64,000 bases of DNA from NCBI GenBank assembly GCA_947173485.1, contig CAMWFH010000001.1, positions 620,001-684,000 on the forward strand, written 5' to 3'. Under the pieces are notes generated by a model. The model made no database searches. It worked only from the letters and a program-made list of their open reading frames with translations, and was not told the origin of the DNA. Source of the stretch: an uncultured Clostridia bacterium (GTDB lineage Bacteria; Bacillota; Clostridia; Oscillospirales; Oscillospiraceae). The position numbers and the translations under genes were made by a program. Within the stretch, counting starts at the first letter, position 1, and each line of letters opens with the position of its first letter. Positions 1 through 8,600 of the stretch are shown here, piece by piece.

Positions 1-1625
1 CGCTGCTCCTGGGAGACCGGACCGGCTTCACCGAGGAGCGCTCCACCCAGCTCAGCGAGGCGGGGCTGACCCATATCACGGCGGTCTCCGGCCTCCACTG
101 CGGCTTTATCGTGACGGCGGCCATCCTGCTGGTGGGGCGCCACCGCCGCCGGCTCCTGGCCGCGGCCGCCATCCCGGCCTTGCTCTTCTATATGCTCCTG
201 GCGGGGTGCAGCGCCTCTGTCGTCCGGGCCACGGTCATCCAGATCCTCTGCCTGTCGGCACCCCTTCTCCGCCGGCCCCCGGACCCTTTGACCTCCCTGG
301 GGGCGGCGATGCTGCTCCTGCTGGCCCTTGACCCCATGGCCGTTACGAACACCGGTTTCCAGCTCAGCTTTGCCTCCATGTTCGGCATCCTGTGCCTCAC
401 GCCCCAGCTCTACCGCCTTTTGACCTGCCGGTGGACCGGCCGCCTTTGGCGCGGCCTGGCCGGGACCGTTGCCGCCAGCCTGGGGGCCACCCTGGCCACC
501 GCCCCCTTCTGCGGGGCCTACTTTGGCCGGGTCTCCCTGGTGGGGCCGGCCAGCAATGTGCTGACCTTCCTGGTGGTGGAGGGCCTTTTCCTCTGGGGCC
601 TGGTCTCCCTCCCGCTGCTGGCCCTGCTGCCGGCAGCAGGGCCTCTGGTGGCCGCGCCCCTGGCACTGGGGACCAGGTGGGTCCTGGGGGTGGCGGACGC
701 GCTCGCCCGCCTGCCCTTCCACGCGGTCTACACCGCCAGCCCCTACCTGCCCTACTGGCTGGTCTATACCGGCTGCCTCTTCTTCTACTGCATCTTTGCC
801 TCCGGCGGCCGGCGGAAGTATCTGCTGGCCACGGTCCTGTCCGGCTGCGCCCTGGTCCTCCTGCTCCGGCTCCCGGCCCAGGGCACCCGCGGGGCCCGGC
901 TCCACGCAGCGGCGGTAGACGTGGGCCAGGGGGCCTGCACGGTCCTGGCCTCCCAGGGGCAGACCGCTCTGGTAGACTGCGGCAGCAGCAACAGCTTTTT
1001 GAGTGCCGGGACCGCGGCGGCGGACACCCTGGCGATCTATGGCTACGGCCATCTGGACGCCCTGGTCCTGACCCACTACCACGCCGACCACGCCAACGGG
1101 CTGGAGGTCCTGCTCTCCCGCACCCGGGTGGACAGGATGTTCCTGCCGCTGCTGGAGGAGGATGGGGAAGACCTGTACCGTCAGGTCCTGGCGCTGGCGG
1201 AGAGATACGGGGCGGAGGTGGTGTATATACTAGGACCGGAGCGCATCTCCCTGGGGGCGGCGGAGCTGACCCTGTACCCGCCCCTGGGGACCAGCGGGGC
1301 CAACGAGCAGGGCCTCACCATCCTCTGCACCCTGGAGGACTTCGACCTGCTCATCACCGGCGATATGGACTCCGCCACCGAGCGCCGCCTGGCGGAGACC
1401 TATCCCCTGCCGGATATCGAGGTGCTGCTGGCGGGCCACCACGGCTCCGCCAACAGCAGCTCCTACGACCTGCTGGAGCGCGTCACCCCGGAGGTAGGGG
1501 TGATCTCCACCGGGACCAACAGCTACGGCCACCCCAGCCCGGAGGCCATGGAGCGGATGGCCTCCATGGGTATGGAGCTGTACCGCACCGACTGGCAGGG
1601 GACCGTCTCTATTCTTGTGAAATGA
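1..1625 (+). CDS. comEC: ComEC/Rec2 competence protein, C-terminal part (5' end outside window)
   Basis: This is the 3' part of the DNA-uptake channel protein that carries single-stranded DNA across the membrane in natural transformation. The reading frame is open from base 3, so the start lies upstream of the window. The visible part begins in the competence domain with the family signature ITAVSGLHCG, continues through about eight hydrophobic segments, and ends in a metallo-beta-lactamase-like domain with VDVGQGACTVL and the metal motif HYHADH, followed by GHHGSANSS. Its stop lies 11 bases before the holA start. comEC followed by holA is a common Firmicutes order. Whether the cell is transformable cannot be judged from this gene alone. 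Confidence 0.93.
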   Translation, partial: LLLGDRTGFTEERSTQLSEAGLTHITAVSGLHCGFIVTAAILLVGRHRRRLLAAAAIPALLFYMLLAGCSASVVRATVIQILCLSAPLLRRPPDPLTSLGAAMLLLLALDPMAVTNTGFQLSFASMFGILCLTPQLYRLLTCRWTGRLWRGLAGTVAASLGATLATAPFCGAYFGRVSLVGPASNVLTFLVVEGLFLWGLVSLPLLALLPAAGPLVAAPLALGTRWVLGVADALARLPFHAVYTASPYLPYWLVYTGCLFFYCIFASGGRRKYLLATVLSGCALVLLLRLPAQGTRGARLHAAAVDVGQGACTVLASQGQTALVDCGSSNSFLSAGTAAADTLAIYGYGHLDALVLTHYHADHANGLEVLLSRTRVDRMFLPLLEEDGEDLYRQVLALAERYGAEVVYILGPERISLGAAELTLYPPLGTSGANEQGLTILCTLEDFDLLITGDMDSATERRLAETYPLPDIEVLLAGHHGSANSSSYDLLERVTPEVGVISTGTNSYGHPSPEAMERMASMGMELYRTDWQGTVSILVK

Positions 1626-1636
1626 GGGAAAACGCT

Positions 1637-2671
1637 ATGGCGGAGAAAAAGAAGAAACCGGAGGACAACTACCAGCGGTTCAAAAAGGAGATCCAGGACC
1701 GTACCCTGGGCCGGGCCTATATCCTCCACGGGGAGGAGAGCTACCTCCGGGAGTACTACCGGGCCCGTGCGGTGGAGGCCCTGGTCCCCCCCGCCTTCGC
1801 GGCCTTCAACTACCACCGGGAGGAGGGGATCGGGGTCCCCCGGCTGGCGGAGCTGCTGGAGGCCATGCCCATGATGGCGGAGCGGACCGTGGTGGAGGTC
1901 CGGGACTGGGACCTCTTCAAGCTGAACGAGCGCCAGCGGACGGAGCTGATCGCCCTGCTGTCGGATCTGCCGGACCACTGCTGCCTGCTGCTGGTCTACG
2001 ACCTGGTGGCGTACGCACCCAACCGGACCATGCGGAAGCTCTGCAAGGCGTTGGAGGACCACGTGGTGACGGTCCGGTTCGATGTCCAGGACAAGCGGGA
2101 CCTGACCAACTGGGTGGTCCGGCGGTTCAAGGCGGCGGGCAAGGAGATCGGCCGGCAGGAGGTGGAGCGGCTGCTGCTCACCTGCGGCAGTCTGATGAAC
2201 GCCCTGATCCCGGAGATCGAGAAGATCGCCGCCTACGCCAAGGGCCCCCGGGTGACCATGGAGGATATCGACGCCGTTGCCGCCCCAGTGCTGGCCGCCC
2301 AGGTGTTCGATATGACAGGCGCCGTCTCCCGGGGCGACCTGGACCAGGCGGCGGAGATCCTGAGCGGCCTGCTGGCGGCCCGGGAGGAACCGATCGAGCT
2401 GCTGGCGGCGATCGGCAAGGAGCTGCGCCGGCTCTATACCGCCCGGATCGCCATCGACAACGGCTGGGACCGGGGCTGGTTCATGGAGCAGTGGTCCATC
2501 CGCTCGGACTATGTGGGGCGGCTTTTGATGCAGAACGCCAGCCGGGTCACCACCGGCTGGTGCCAGGAGGCCCTGCGCCGCTGCCAGGCCCTGGACCTGC
2601 GGATGAAGAGCGTGGCCGGTGTGGACAACAGCGGGGAGCTGCGGCAGTTCCTGATGGAGCTGGGGACATGA
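1637..2671 (+). CDS. holA: DNA polymerase III subunit delta
   Basis: Subunit of the clamp loader that opens the beta sliding clamp. The 344-residue protein has the family features: YILHGEESYLREYY near the N-terminus, an AAA+ fold without a functional P-loop, and the helical C-terminal collar domain with EEPIELLAAIGKELRRL. I chose the ATG at 1637 because GAGGGAAAA precedes it at good spacing; an in-frame ATG at 1622 lacks a site. The open frame extends far upstream through comEC, but that part is only a shadow. The stop overlaps the next start as ATGA, so translation is probably coupled to rnmV. Confidence 0.93.
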   Translation: MAEKKKKPEDNYQRFKKEIQDRTLGRAYILHGEESYLREYYRARAVEALVPPAFAAFNYHREEGIGVPRLAELLEAMPMMAERTVVEVRDWDLFKLNERQRTELIALLSDLPDHCCLLLVYDLVAYAPNRTMRKLCKALEDHVVTVRFDVQDKRDLTNWVVRRFKAAGKEIGRQEVERLLLTCGSLMNALIPEIEKIAAYAKGPRVTMEDIDAVAAPVLAAQVFDMTGAVSRGDLDQAAEILSGLLAAREEPIELLAAIGKELRRLYTARIAIDNGWDRGWFMEQWSIRSDYVGRLLMQNASRVTTGWCQEALRRCQALDLRMKSVAGVDNSGELRQFLMELGT

Positions 2672-3258
2672 AGCGGCGGGTCCGAGAGGTGATCGTGGTG
2701 GAGGGGCGGTATGATAAGAACGCCCTCCGCCAGGTGGTGGACGCCTCCATCTGGGAGACCGGCGGGTTCCGCATCTTCAAGGACCGGGAGCGCGCCGCCC
2801 TGCTGCGGCGGCTGGCGGCGGAGCGGGGGGTCATCCTGCTCACCGACAGCGACGGCGCAGGCTTCCTGATCCGCGGCCACCTGAAGGGCCTTATCCCAAA
2901 GGAGCAGCTGAAGCAGGCCTACATCCCCGATGTTTTCGGCAAGGAGCGGCGGAAGGCCGCCCCCGGCAAGGAGGGCAAGCTGGGGGTGGAGGGGATGCCG
3001 CCGGCGGTGCTGCTCCAGGCCCTGGAGCGGGCGGGGGCCACCTTTGAGGACGGCCCGCCGCCGGAGCGGTCCGCTCTGACCAAGGCGGACCTGCTGGAGC
3101 TGGGCCTGACCGGTCCGGGGAGCGCCGCCCGCCGGCAGCGGCTGCAAAAGAGGCTGGACCTGCCGGCCCGGCTGACGCCCAACGCCCTGCTGGAGGCGCT
3201 GGATCTGCTCTACAGCAAGGAAGAACTGACTGCCATCATGGAGGAGATCGAATCGTGA
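2668..3258 (+). CDS. rnmV: Ribonuclease M5 (5S rRNA maturation)
   Basis: TOPRIM-domain endonuclease that matures 5S rRNA precursors in Gram-positive bacteria. The 196-residue protein shows the TOPRIM glutamate in EVIVVEGRYDKNAL (about residues 7-20) and the DxD motif in GVILLTDSDGAGFLIR. The C-terminal half contains the conserved GKLGVEGMPPAVLLQAL. The start overlaps the holA stop by four bases and the stop overlaps the next gene, so this is the third gene of an overlapping operon. Confidence 0.88.
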   Translation: MKRRVREVIVVEGRYDKNALRQVVDASIWETGGFRIFKDRERAALLRRLAAERGVILLTDSDGAGFLIRGHLKGLIPKEQLKQAYIPDVFGKERRKAAPGKEGKLGVEGMPPAVLLQALERAGATFEDGPPPERSALTKADLLELGLTGPGSAARRQRLQKRLDLPARLTPNALLEALDLLYSKEELTAIMEEIES

Positions 3259-4250
3259 AAGAACACCGTCTATATGGGGGCATCGACTGGGCCCGTCTTG
3301 CCGCCGCCTTTTTGATCGTTGCCATCCACACCGCCCCTCTCTCCTCCTGGGGAGAGCTGGGGGACGCGCTCGTCACCTACACCCTGGGCCGGGTGGCAGT
3401 GCCCTTTTTCCTGATGACCACCGGCTACTTCGTCCTTGGCCGGGACCGGGAGGGGCGTTTCTATCGAAAGACTTTGCTGCTCTACCTGCTGGCCACCCTG
3501 CTCTACCTGCCCCTGAACGTCTATGCCGGCAACCTGCCCCGGACCTTGGGCGGCGCGGTGCAGGCGGTGGTGCTGGACGGCACCTTCTACCATCTGTGGT
3601 ACCTGCCGGCGGCGGTGCTGGGACTCTTCCTGGCCTCCGGCTGGCAGGGTTGGTGGAGCCGCCGGGCGGCGATCGGCATCTCCCTGGTCCTCTACGGGCT
3701 GGGGGTCCTGGGGGACAGCTGGTTCTACCTGGCCTGCCGCTTCCCGCCCCTGGCGGCCCTCTACAGCCAGCTGTTCCGCTTTATGCGCTACACCCGCAAC
3801 GGCATCTTCCTCGCCCCCATCTTCCTGCTGCTGGGGGCCTGGATGGCCGGCCGGCCTCGCCGGAGCAAGGGGCTCCTCTGGGCGGGACTGCTGGTCTCCC
3901 TGGCACTTTTGACCGGCGAGGGCTATCTGACCTACAGCCAGCTCTGGCAGCGCCACAGCAGTATGTACTTCTCCCTCCTGCCGGTGATGGTGTGCCTCTT
4001 CGCCCTGCTGCGCCAGTGGGAGGTCCCAGCCCCGGCGGTCCTGCGGCCTATGTCCCAGTGGATCTACATCCTCCATCCCTTGGCGATCGTGGGCGTCCGG
4101 GGCGCGGCGAAGCTCCTTCATCTGACGCCCCTGCTGGTGGGCAACAGCCTTGTCCACTATCTGGCCGTCTGCGCCGTCTCCGCGGCGGCGGCCTGGGCCG
4201 TCGCGATGCTCACCGTCCGGCGCTCCGCCGGGAAGCCCTCTCCCTCGTGA
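3255..4250 (+). CDS. Acyltransferase-3 family membrane protein
   Basis: A 331-residue polytopic membrane protein with about ten hydrophobic segments. The N-terminal YGGIDWARLAAAFLIVAIHT carries the Arg and His typical of the acyltransferase-3 family, which modifies sugars, peptidoglycan or exported polymers with acyl groups. It resembles the membrane half of VanT-type proteins, but no racemase domain is present. The GTG start at 3255 overlaps the rnmV stop. A strong hairpin terminator follows. The substrate cannot be told from sequence. The operon link to comEC-holA-rnmV may only reflect gene packing. Confidence 0.75.
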   Translation: MKEHRLYGGIDWARLAAAFLIVAIHTAPLSSWGELGDALVTYTLGRVAVPFFLMTTGYFVLGRDREGRFYRKTLLLYLLATLLYLPLNVYAGNLPRTLGGAVQAVVLDGTFYHLWYLPAAVLGLFLASGWQGWWSRRAAIGISLVLYGLGVLGDSWFYLACRFPPLAALYSQLFRFMRYTRNGIFLAPIFLLLGAWMAGRPRRSKGLLWAGLLVSLALLTGEGYLTYSQLWQRHSSMYFSLLPVMVCLFALLRQWEVPAPAVLRPMSQWIYILHPLAIVGVRGAAKLLHLTPLLVGNSLVHYLAVCAVSAAAAWAVAMLTVRRSAGKPSPS

Positions 4251-4280
4251 ACGCCGGCCACATATAGCTATAATAAAAGA

Positions 4281-4354
4281 AAAGACGGACGGGACCGTCA
4301 GCGGCGGCGCTGGGAGCGCTCTTCTGGCCGCTGATGGTCTCCGTCCGTCTTTTT
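4281..4354. terminator. Bidirectional rho-independent terminator between convergent genes
   Basis: A long stem AAAGACGGACGG / CCGTCCGTCTTT with an inner arm GTCAGCGGC / GCCGCTGAT is followed by T5 on the plus strand and by TTTTCTTTT on the minus strand. It separates the plus-strand acyltransferase gene from minus-strand pfkA. Confidence 0.85.
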
Positions 4355-4432
4355 GATCGTTGAGCGGTAACGCTCAGAATGATCATCGAGCAGTAACGCT
4401 CAGAACGATCATTGAATGGGGATGCTCAGAAA
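4355..4432. repeat. Three tandem 26-bp imperfect repeats overlapping the pfkA 3' end
   Basis: Units at 4355-4380, 4381-4406 and 4407-4432 share the core GATCATNGA....GCTCAGAA with no spacer. The unit at 4407 contains the last codons and stop of pfkA, so the other two look like duplications of the gene end into the 3' untranslated region. In pfkA orientation the two outer copies each contain a small inverted repeat (TGAGCG-TTAC-CGCTCA, and GAGCG-TTAC-TGCTC). Confidence 0.8.
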
Positions 4433-5436
4433 TGGCTGATGCTGTTGTTGGTGAGGGCCTCCAGGATGTCGTAGCGCTCCATCTGGAACTGCTTGGTCAT
4501 GGTCAGCGCCTCCTCCATGTCCAGGTCCTCGATATGTCCGTTGACCGAGGCGATGATCCGGTTGCCCTTCTGCTGCACCAGGGCCTTCACCGCCGCGTAG
4601 CCCATGCGGCTGGCGGTCTCCCGGTCCCGGGCAGAGGGGGTCCCGCCCCGCTGGATGTGGCCCAGTACCGTGACCCGGGGATCGATGCCCAGGGCCTCCT
4701 TGATCTGGGCGGCGAAGTCGTAGACATTGCCCGCGCCCTCCGCCACGACGACCATATAGTGGGTGGTGCCGGCCAGACGGGCCCGGCGGATGTTCTCCAC
4801 CACATCGTTCTCAAAGTCCACCGGCCGTTCAGGGATCAGCACGGCGGTAGCGCCTACGGCGATGCCCACATACAGAGCCAGATAGCCGGCATGGCGGCCC
4901 ATGACCTCCACCACGGAACAGCGCTCATGGGACTGCATGGTGTCCCGCAGCTTGTCGATGCACTCGATGGCGGTGTTGCAGGCGGAGTCGAAGCCGATGG
5001 TGTAGTGGGAGCAGCCGATGTCGTTGTCGATGGTGGCCGGGATGCCCACCACGCTCAGCCGGGCCCCGTGCTCCGCCACCTGCCGGCTGAGGTCCAGAGC
5101 GCCCCGGAAGGTGCCGTCCCCGCCGATGGCCACGATGCTGTCCAGCCCCAGCAGCTTGCAGGTGGCGATGGCCTTCTCCCGGCCCTCGTGGTCCATGAAC
5201 TCCTTGCAGCGGGCGGTGTAGAGCATGGTGCCGCCCCGGTTGATGATACGGCTGACGCTGGTGCCGTCCAAACGGACAAAGTCTCCGGTGATCAGCCCGC
5301 TCCAGCCCCGGCGGATGCCGATGCACTCGATGCCCTGGCCCACGGCTGTGCGTACCACGGCCCGGACCGCCGCGTTCATCCCCGGCGCGTCGCCGCCGCT
5401 GGTCAGTACGCCGATCCGTTTGATCTGATCGTTCAT
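4426..5436 (-). CDS. pfkA: ATP-dependent 6-phosphofructokinase
   Basis: Phosphorylates fructose 6-phosphate to fructose 1,6-bisphosphate, the committed step of glycolysis. The 336-residue protein has the N-terminal GVLTSGGDAPGMNAA, the nucleotide motif AIGGDGTF (residues 103-110), the substrate and catalytic motif GIPATIDNDI (catalytic Asp137) and VVEVMGRHAGYLA. Gly rather than Asp in GGDG, and Ala rather than Lys before TIDND, argue for ATP rather than pyrophosphate as donor. A near-perfect AAGGAGGT precedes the ATG. It is monocistronic, divergent from the helicase gene, and its stop lies inside a tandem repeat array. Confidence 0.94.
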   Translation of the reverse strand: MNDQIKRIGVLTSGGDAPGMNAAVRAVVRTAVGQGIECIGIRRGWSGLITGDFVRLDGTSVSRIINRGGTMLYTARCKEFMDHEGREKAIATCKLLGLDSIVAIGGDGTFRGALDLSRQVAEHGARLSVVGIPATIDNDIGCSHYTIGFDSACNTAIECIDKLRDTMQSHERCSVVEVMGRHAGYLALYVGIAVGATAVLIPERPVDFENDVVENIRRARLAGTTHYMVVVAEGAGNVYDFAAQIKEALGIDPRVTVLGHIQRGGTPSARDRETASRMGYAAVKALVQQKGNRIIASVNGHIEDLDMEEALTMTKQFQMERYDILEALTNNSISHF

Positions 5437-5496
5437 AGTGGAAAGACCTCCTTTTTGATAGGATCCCCTCCGGCGGGAGTCCCCGTTTGCGAGACT

Positions 5497-5525
5497 ATTA
5501 TGTCACGGCGCGGGGCCTCTGTCAA
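5497..5525 (-). promoter_or_regulatory. SigA-type promoter of pfkA
   Basis: On the minus strand TTGACA (5520-5525) and CATAAT (5497-5502) are separated by 17 bases, about 60 bases upstream of the pfkA ATG. Confidence 0.8.
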
Positions 5526-5547
5526 GAAAACATCAAAAAAACACCCC

Positions 5548-5576
5548 TTGCAAAACCGGGAGGATCCGCCTATACT
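5548..5576 (+). promoter_or_regulatory. SigA-type promoter of the GHKL-helicase gene
   Basis: TTGCAA (5548-5553), 17 bases, TATACT (5571-5576), followed by GGACAGGAGG before the ATG at 5609. The leader is therefore short, about 25 bases. The gene has its own promoter. Confidence 0.75.
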
Positions 5577-5608
5577 GGTCCTGAAAAGCGGACAGGAGGC
5601 AGAGCGGG

Positions 5609-8600
5609 ATGGACCAAAGAGAGATGTTCCAGGAGCTGACCGCCCGGCGGCGGAGCGACGCCCGAGCCCTGGATTCCTATACCTTCCAGGGCGTGAAGGC
5701 CAGCGTGGTCGAGAAGTACACGGACCAGGCCCATTTTATCTATGAGCTGCTCCAGAATGCCGATGATGTCGAGGCGACCACGGCCCGGCTCATCCTCTAT
5801 GAGGACCGGCTGGTCTTTGCCCACGATGGGATCCGTCGCTTCTCCGTCACCGACCCGGACACGGAGAAGGAGGACCAGGTCCAGCAGACCCTGGGGGACA
5901 TCAACGCCATCTGCGCCATCGGCGGGTCCAGCAAGGCCGGCGGTGAGGCGACGATCGGGAAGTTCGGCATGGGGTTCAAGGCGGTGTTCCGCTACACAGC
6001 CACCCCCCGGATCTACGACCCCCAGGTATGTTTCCAGATCGAGCAGTTCATCGTGCCGGTCCTGCTGCCGGAGGACGAACCGGAACGGCGGGAGGGGGAG
6101 ACCCTGTTCGTCCTGCCCTTCGACCAGCCGGGGCTGCCGCCGGAGGCGGCCTGGCGCGATATCCGGGAGAAGCTGTACGCCCTGGACCATCCCCTGCTGT
6201 TCCTGTCCCATCTGCGCAGGATCGACTTCACCATAGGGGACCAGTCGGGGCGGTATGAGCGCTCCGCCCTCTGCGTCCGCCGCTGGGGGGACCTGACGGC
6301 AGAGAAGCTCCGGCTCGTCCAGAGCAGCCGGGATGGAACGCTGTCAGAGGAGCAACTCTGGCTCTTCTCCAGGGCGCCCAAGAGGGAGAAGGGGCCCTGT
6401 GTGGGCTTTTTCTTGGATGAGGATGGCCGGCTGGCGCCGAAGGACCACACCGCCTTCTGCTTCTTCTCCACTATCGAGCAGACGGGCCTCCATTTCCTGG
6501 TCCATGCACCCTTCCTTCTCAATGAGAGCCGGGAGGGGATCCTGGCGGGGGCACGACACAATGAGCAGATGGTGGAGGCGCTGGCCCGGCTGTCGGCGGA
6601 GGCCCTGCTCCGTTTGAAGGAGATCGGCCAGGAGGATGGCCGGCCCCTGATCGATGACGGGATCTTCCAGATCGTCCCCTGGGACGAGAGCCCCCTCCAG
6701 CGGGCGGGCCGTCTCTCCTTCAAACCCATATACGACGCCATCCGAGAGACCTTTCAGACCGCCGCCCTCCTGCCCGGGATCGGGGACTGCGCCGCCGGAG
6801 GGCACGCCTACTGGGCGGCGGTCCCGGAGCTGGCGCGGCTCTTCTCGGATGAGCAGCTGGCGGCGCTGAGCGGCGATCCGCTGGCCCGGTGGATCTTCCC
6901 CTCCAGGGGATATGCGGAGACCCGCCGGAGCGTGCCGGCGCTGTACCGGTATCTCGCCACCCTGCCGGTGGGCCTGGTAGAGGAGGAGGACCTGCTGAAG
7001 GACCGCCAACGCAGAGAGTCAATCGGACGCATCAGCGCCGCCTTTATAGAGGGGCAAACGGTGGACTGGCTCTGCCGGCTCTACCGGTGGATCGGCGAGC
7101 GGGAGTCCAGGGTGGAGCTGGCCCGGACTCTGCCCATCTTCCTGGACCGGACCGGGAAGGCGGCGGCGGCCTATGACTCCAACAGGGACGCGTCGCTGTT
7201 CCTGCCCGCCGGGGAGGACAGCGGCTACCCCACCATCCACCCGAATCTGCTGGCCCGAGAAGAGGCAGAAAAGCTGGCCGGCCAGCTCCATATCACCGCC
7301 CCCGCCCTCCAGGACGAGATCAATACCAAGATCCTCCCCCAATATGCTGCCGGGGCGGAGGGGACGCCGGATATACAGCTCCATTTCAAAAAATTCTTCC
7401 GGTACTTCCAGAGCTGCCCCCAGGCGGAGATCAAGGGCTTCCTCCAGAAGCTCCGGCCCTGCGCCTTCCTCCTCTGCCGGCAGGCGGACGGGACCCAGCT
7501 GGCCCCCATGACAGCCGGCGAGGTCTATCTCCCCACGGACAAGCTGAAGACCTGGTCCCAGCACCAGCCGAAGACCCCCTTCTTGGACCTGCCGGCCTAT
7601 ATCCAGCTGGCCGGCGGGGAAGAGGAGGCGGTCCGGGAGTTCTTCCAGGCCCTGGGGGTCAAGGACGTGCCCCGGATCCTGGAGCGGACGCTGACCGTCC
7701 AGGAGGCCTATGCCCTGCAAAAGAACTGGAAGCACTCCACCGCGGACTATGGCTGGACCGAGTGGTACCTAGACGGCTGCGAGCCCTGGCTGGCGGCAGC
7801 GGAGAGGGATGGCGAGGCGTCCCGATACCTCTGGGGCTGGCTGCTGGGGCTGGTCCAGGCCGGCTATCTCCGGGATGCCTGGGACGGCCCCAGCATTTGG
7901 AAGGGCTGCCGGAGCTACTTCTATTACACCTATCAGACGGAGCTTTTCGTTTCCCACCAGGCCAGGGCCCTCCGGGAGCGGCGCTGGCTGGTGAACGAGA
8001 AAGGGGACTTCGTCTCACCTAAGGAGGTGTCCGTTCGGACCCTGGGGCCGGGATACGATGTCAGCGAGGCGGGGGAGCTGGTCCGCCTGCTGGGCATCCG
8101 GGACGACACGGTCCAGGACATCCCCGCCCTGGGGGCCTCCCTGGGGTTGAGCCTGGCGGAGCAGGAGCAGGCCCTCCGGCGCTTCGCGGAGGAGAAGCGC
8201 CGGGCCGCCCAGCCGGTGCCGGAGAAGGCCCGGGCCGTCCGAAAGGTCATGCAGGAGATGGAGCGCCGGGCGACAGCGGAGCCCGCCGGACCATCTGACG
8301 AGCTGGCGGCAGAGCCGCCGGCGGACGAGGGGGGCTATACCGCCTCCACCGTCCAGATCAGCCAGCAGATCCGGCGCATAACGGCCAAGGCCGAGCGGGA
8401 GATCCAGGAGATCGCCCGCCTGGAGGAGCTGCGGGCCCAGGCGGCGACGCTGCCTGCGTACACCTACGGCTGGCTCACCGCCCTTCTGGAGCTGGAGGCC
8501 CTGAGCAGCAGCCCCGCCTCCAGCCGGGAGATCGATATCTCCTTCGGCCAGGTGGAGCGGGGGGCGGAGCGGACGCTGCTCCTGCGCCAGCCCAGCCGCC

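Noticed and set aside
392..1636. Upstream extension of the holA frame through comEC
   Set aside because: The translated part is Pro/Gly/Arg-rich nonsense opposite to comEC constraints, and a good ribosome site sits before the ATG at 1637.
4355..4432. CRISPR array
   Set aside because: The repeats are contiguous with no spacers, only three units, and derive from the pfkA gene end.
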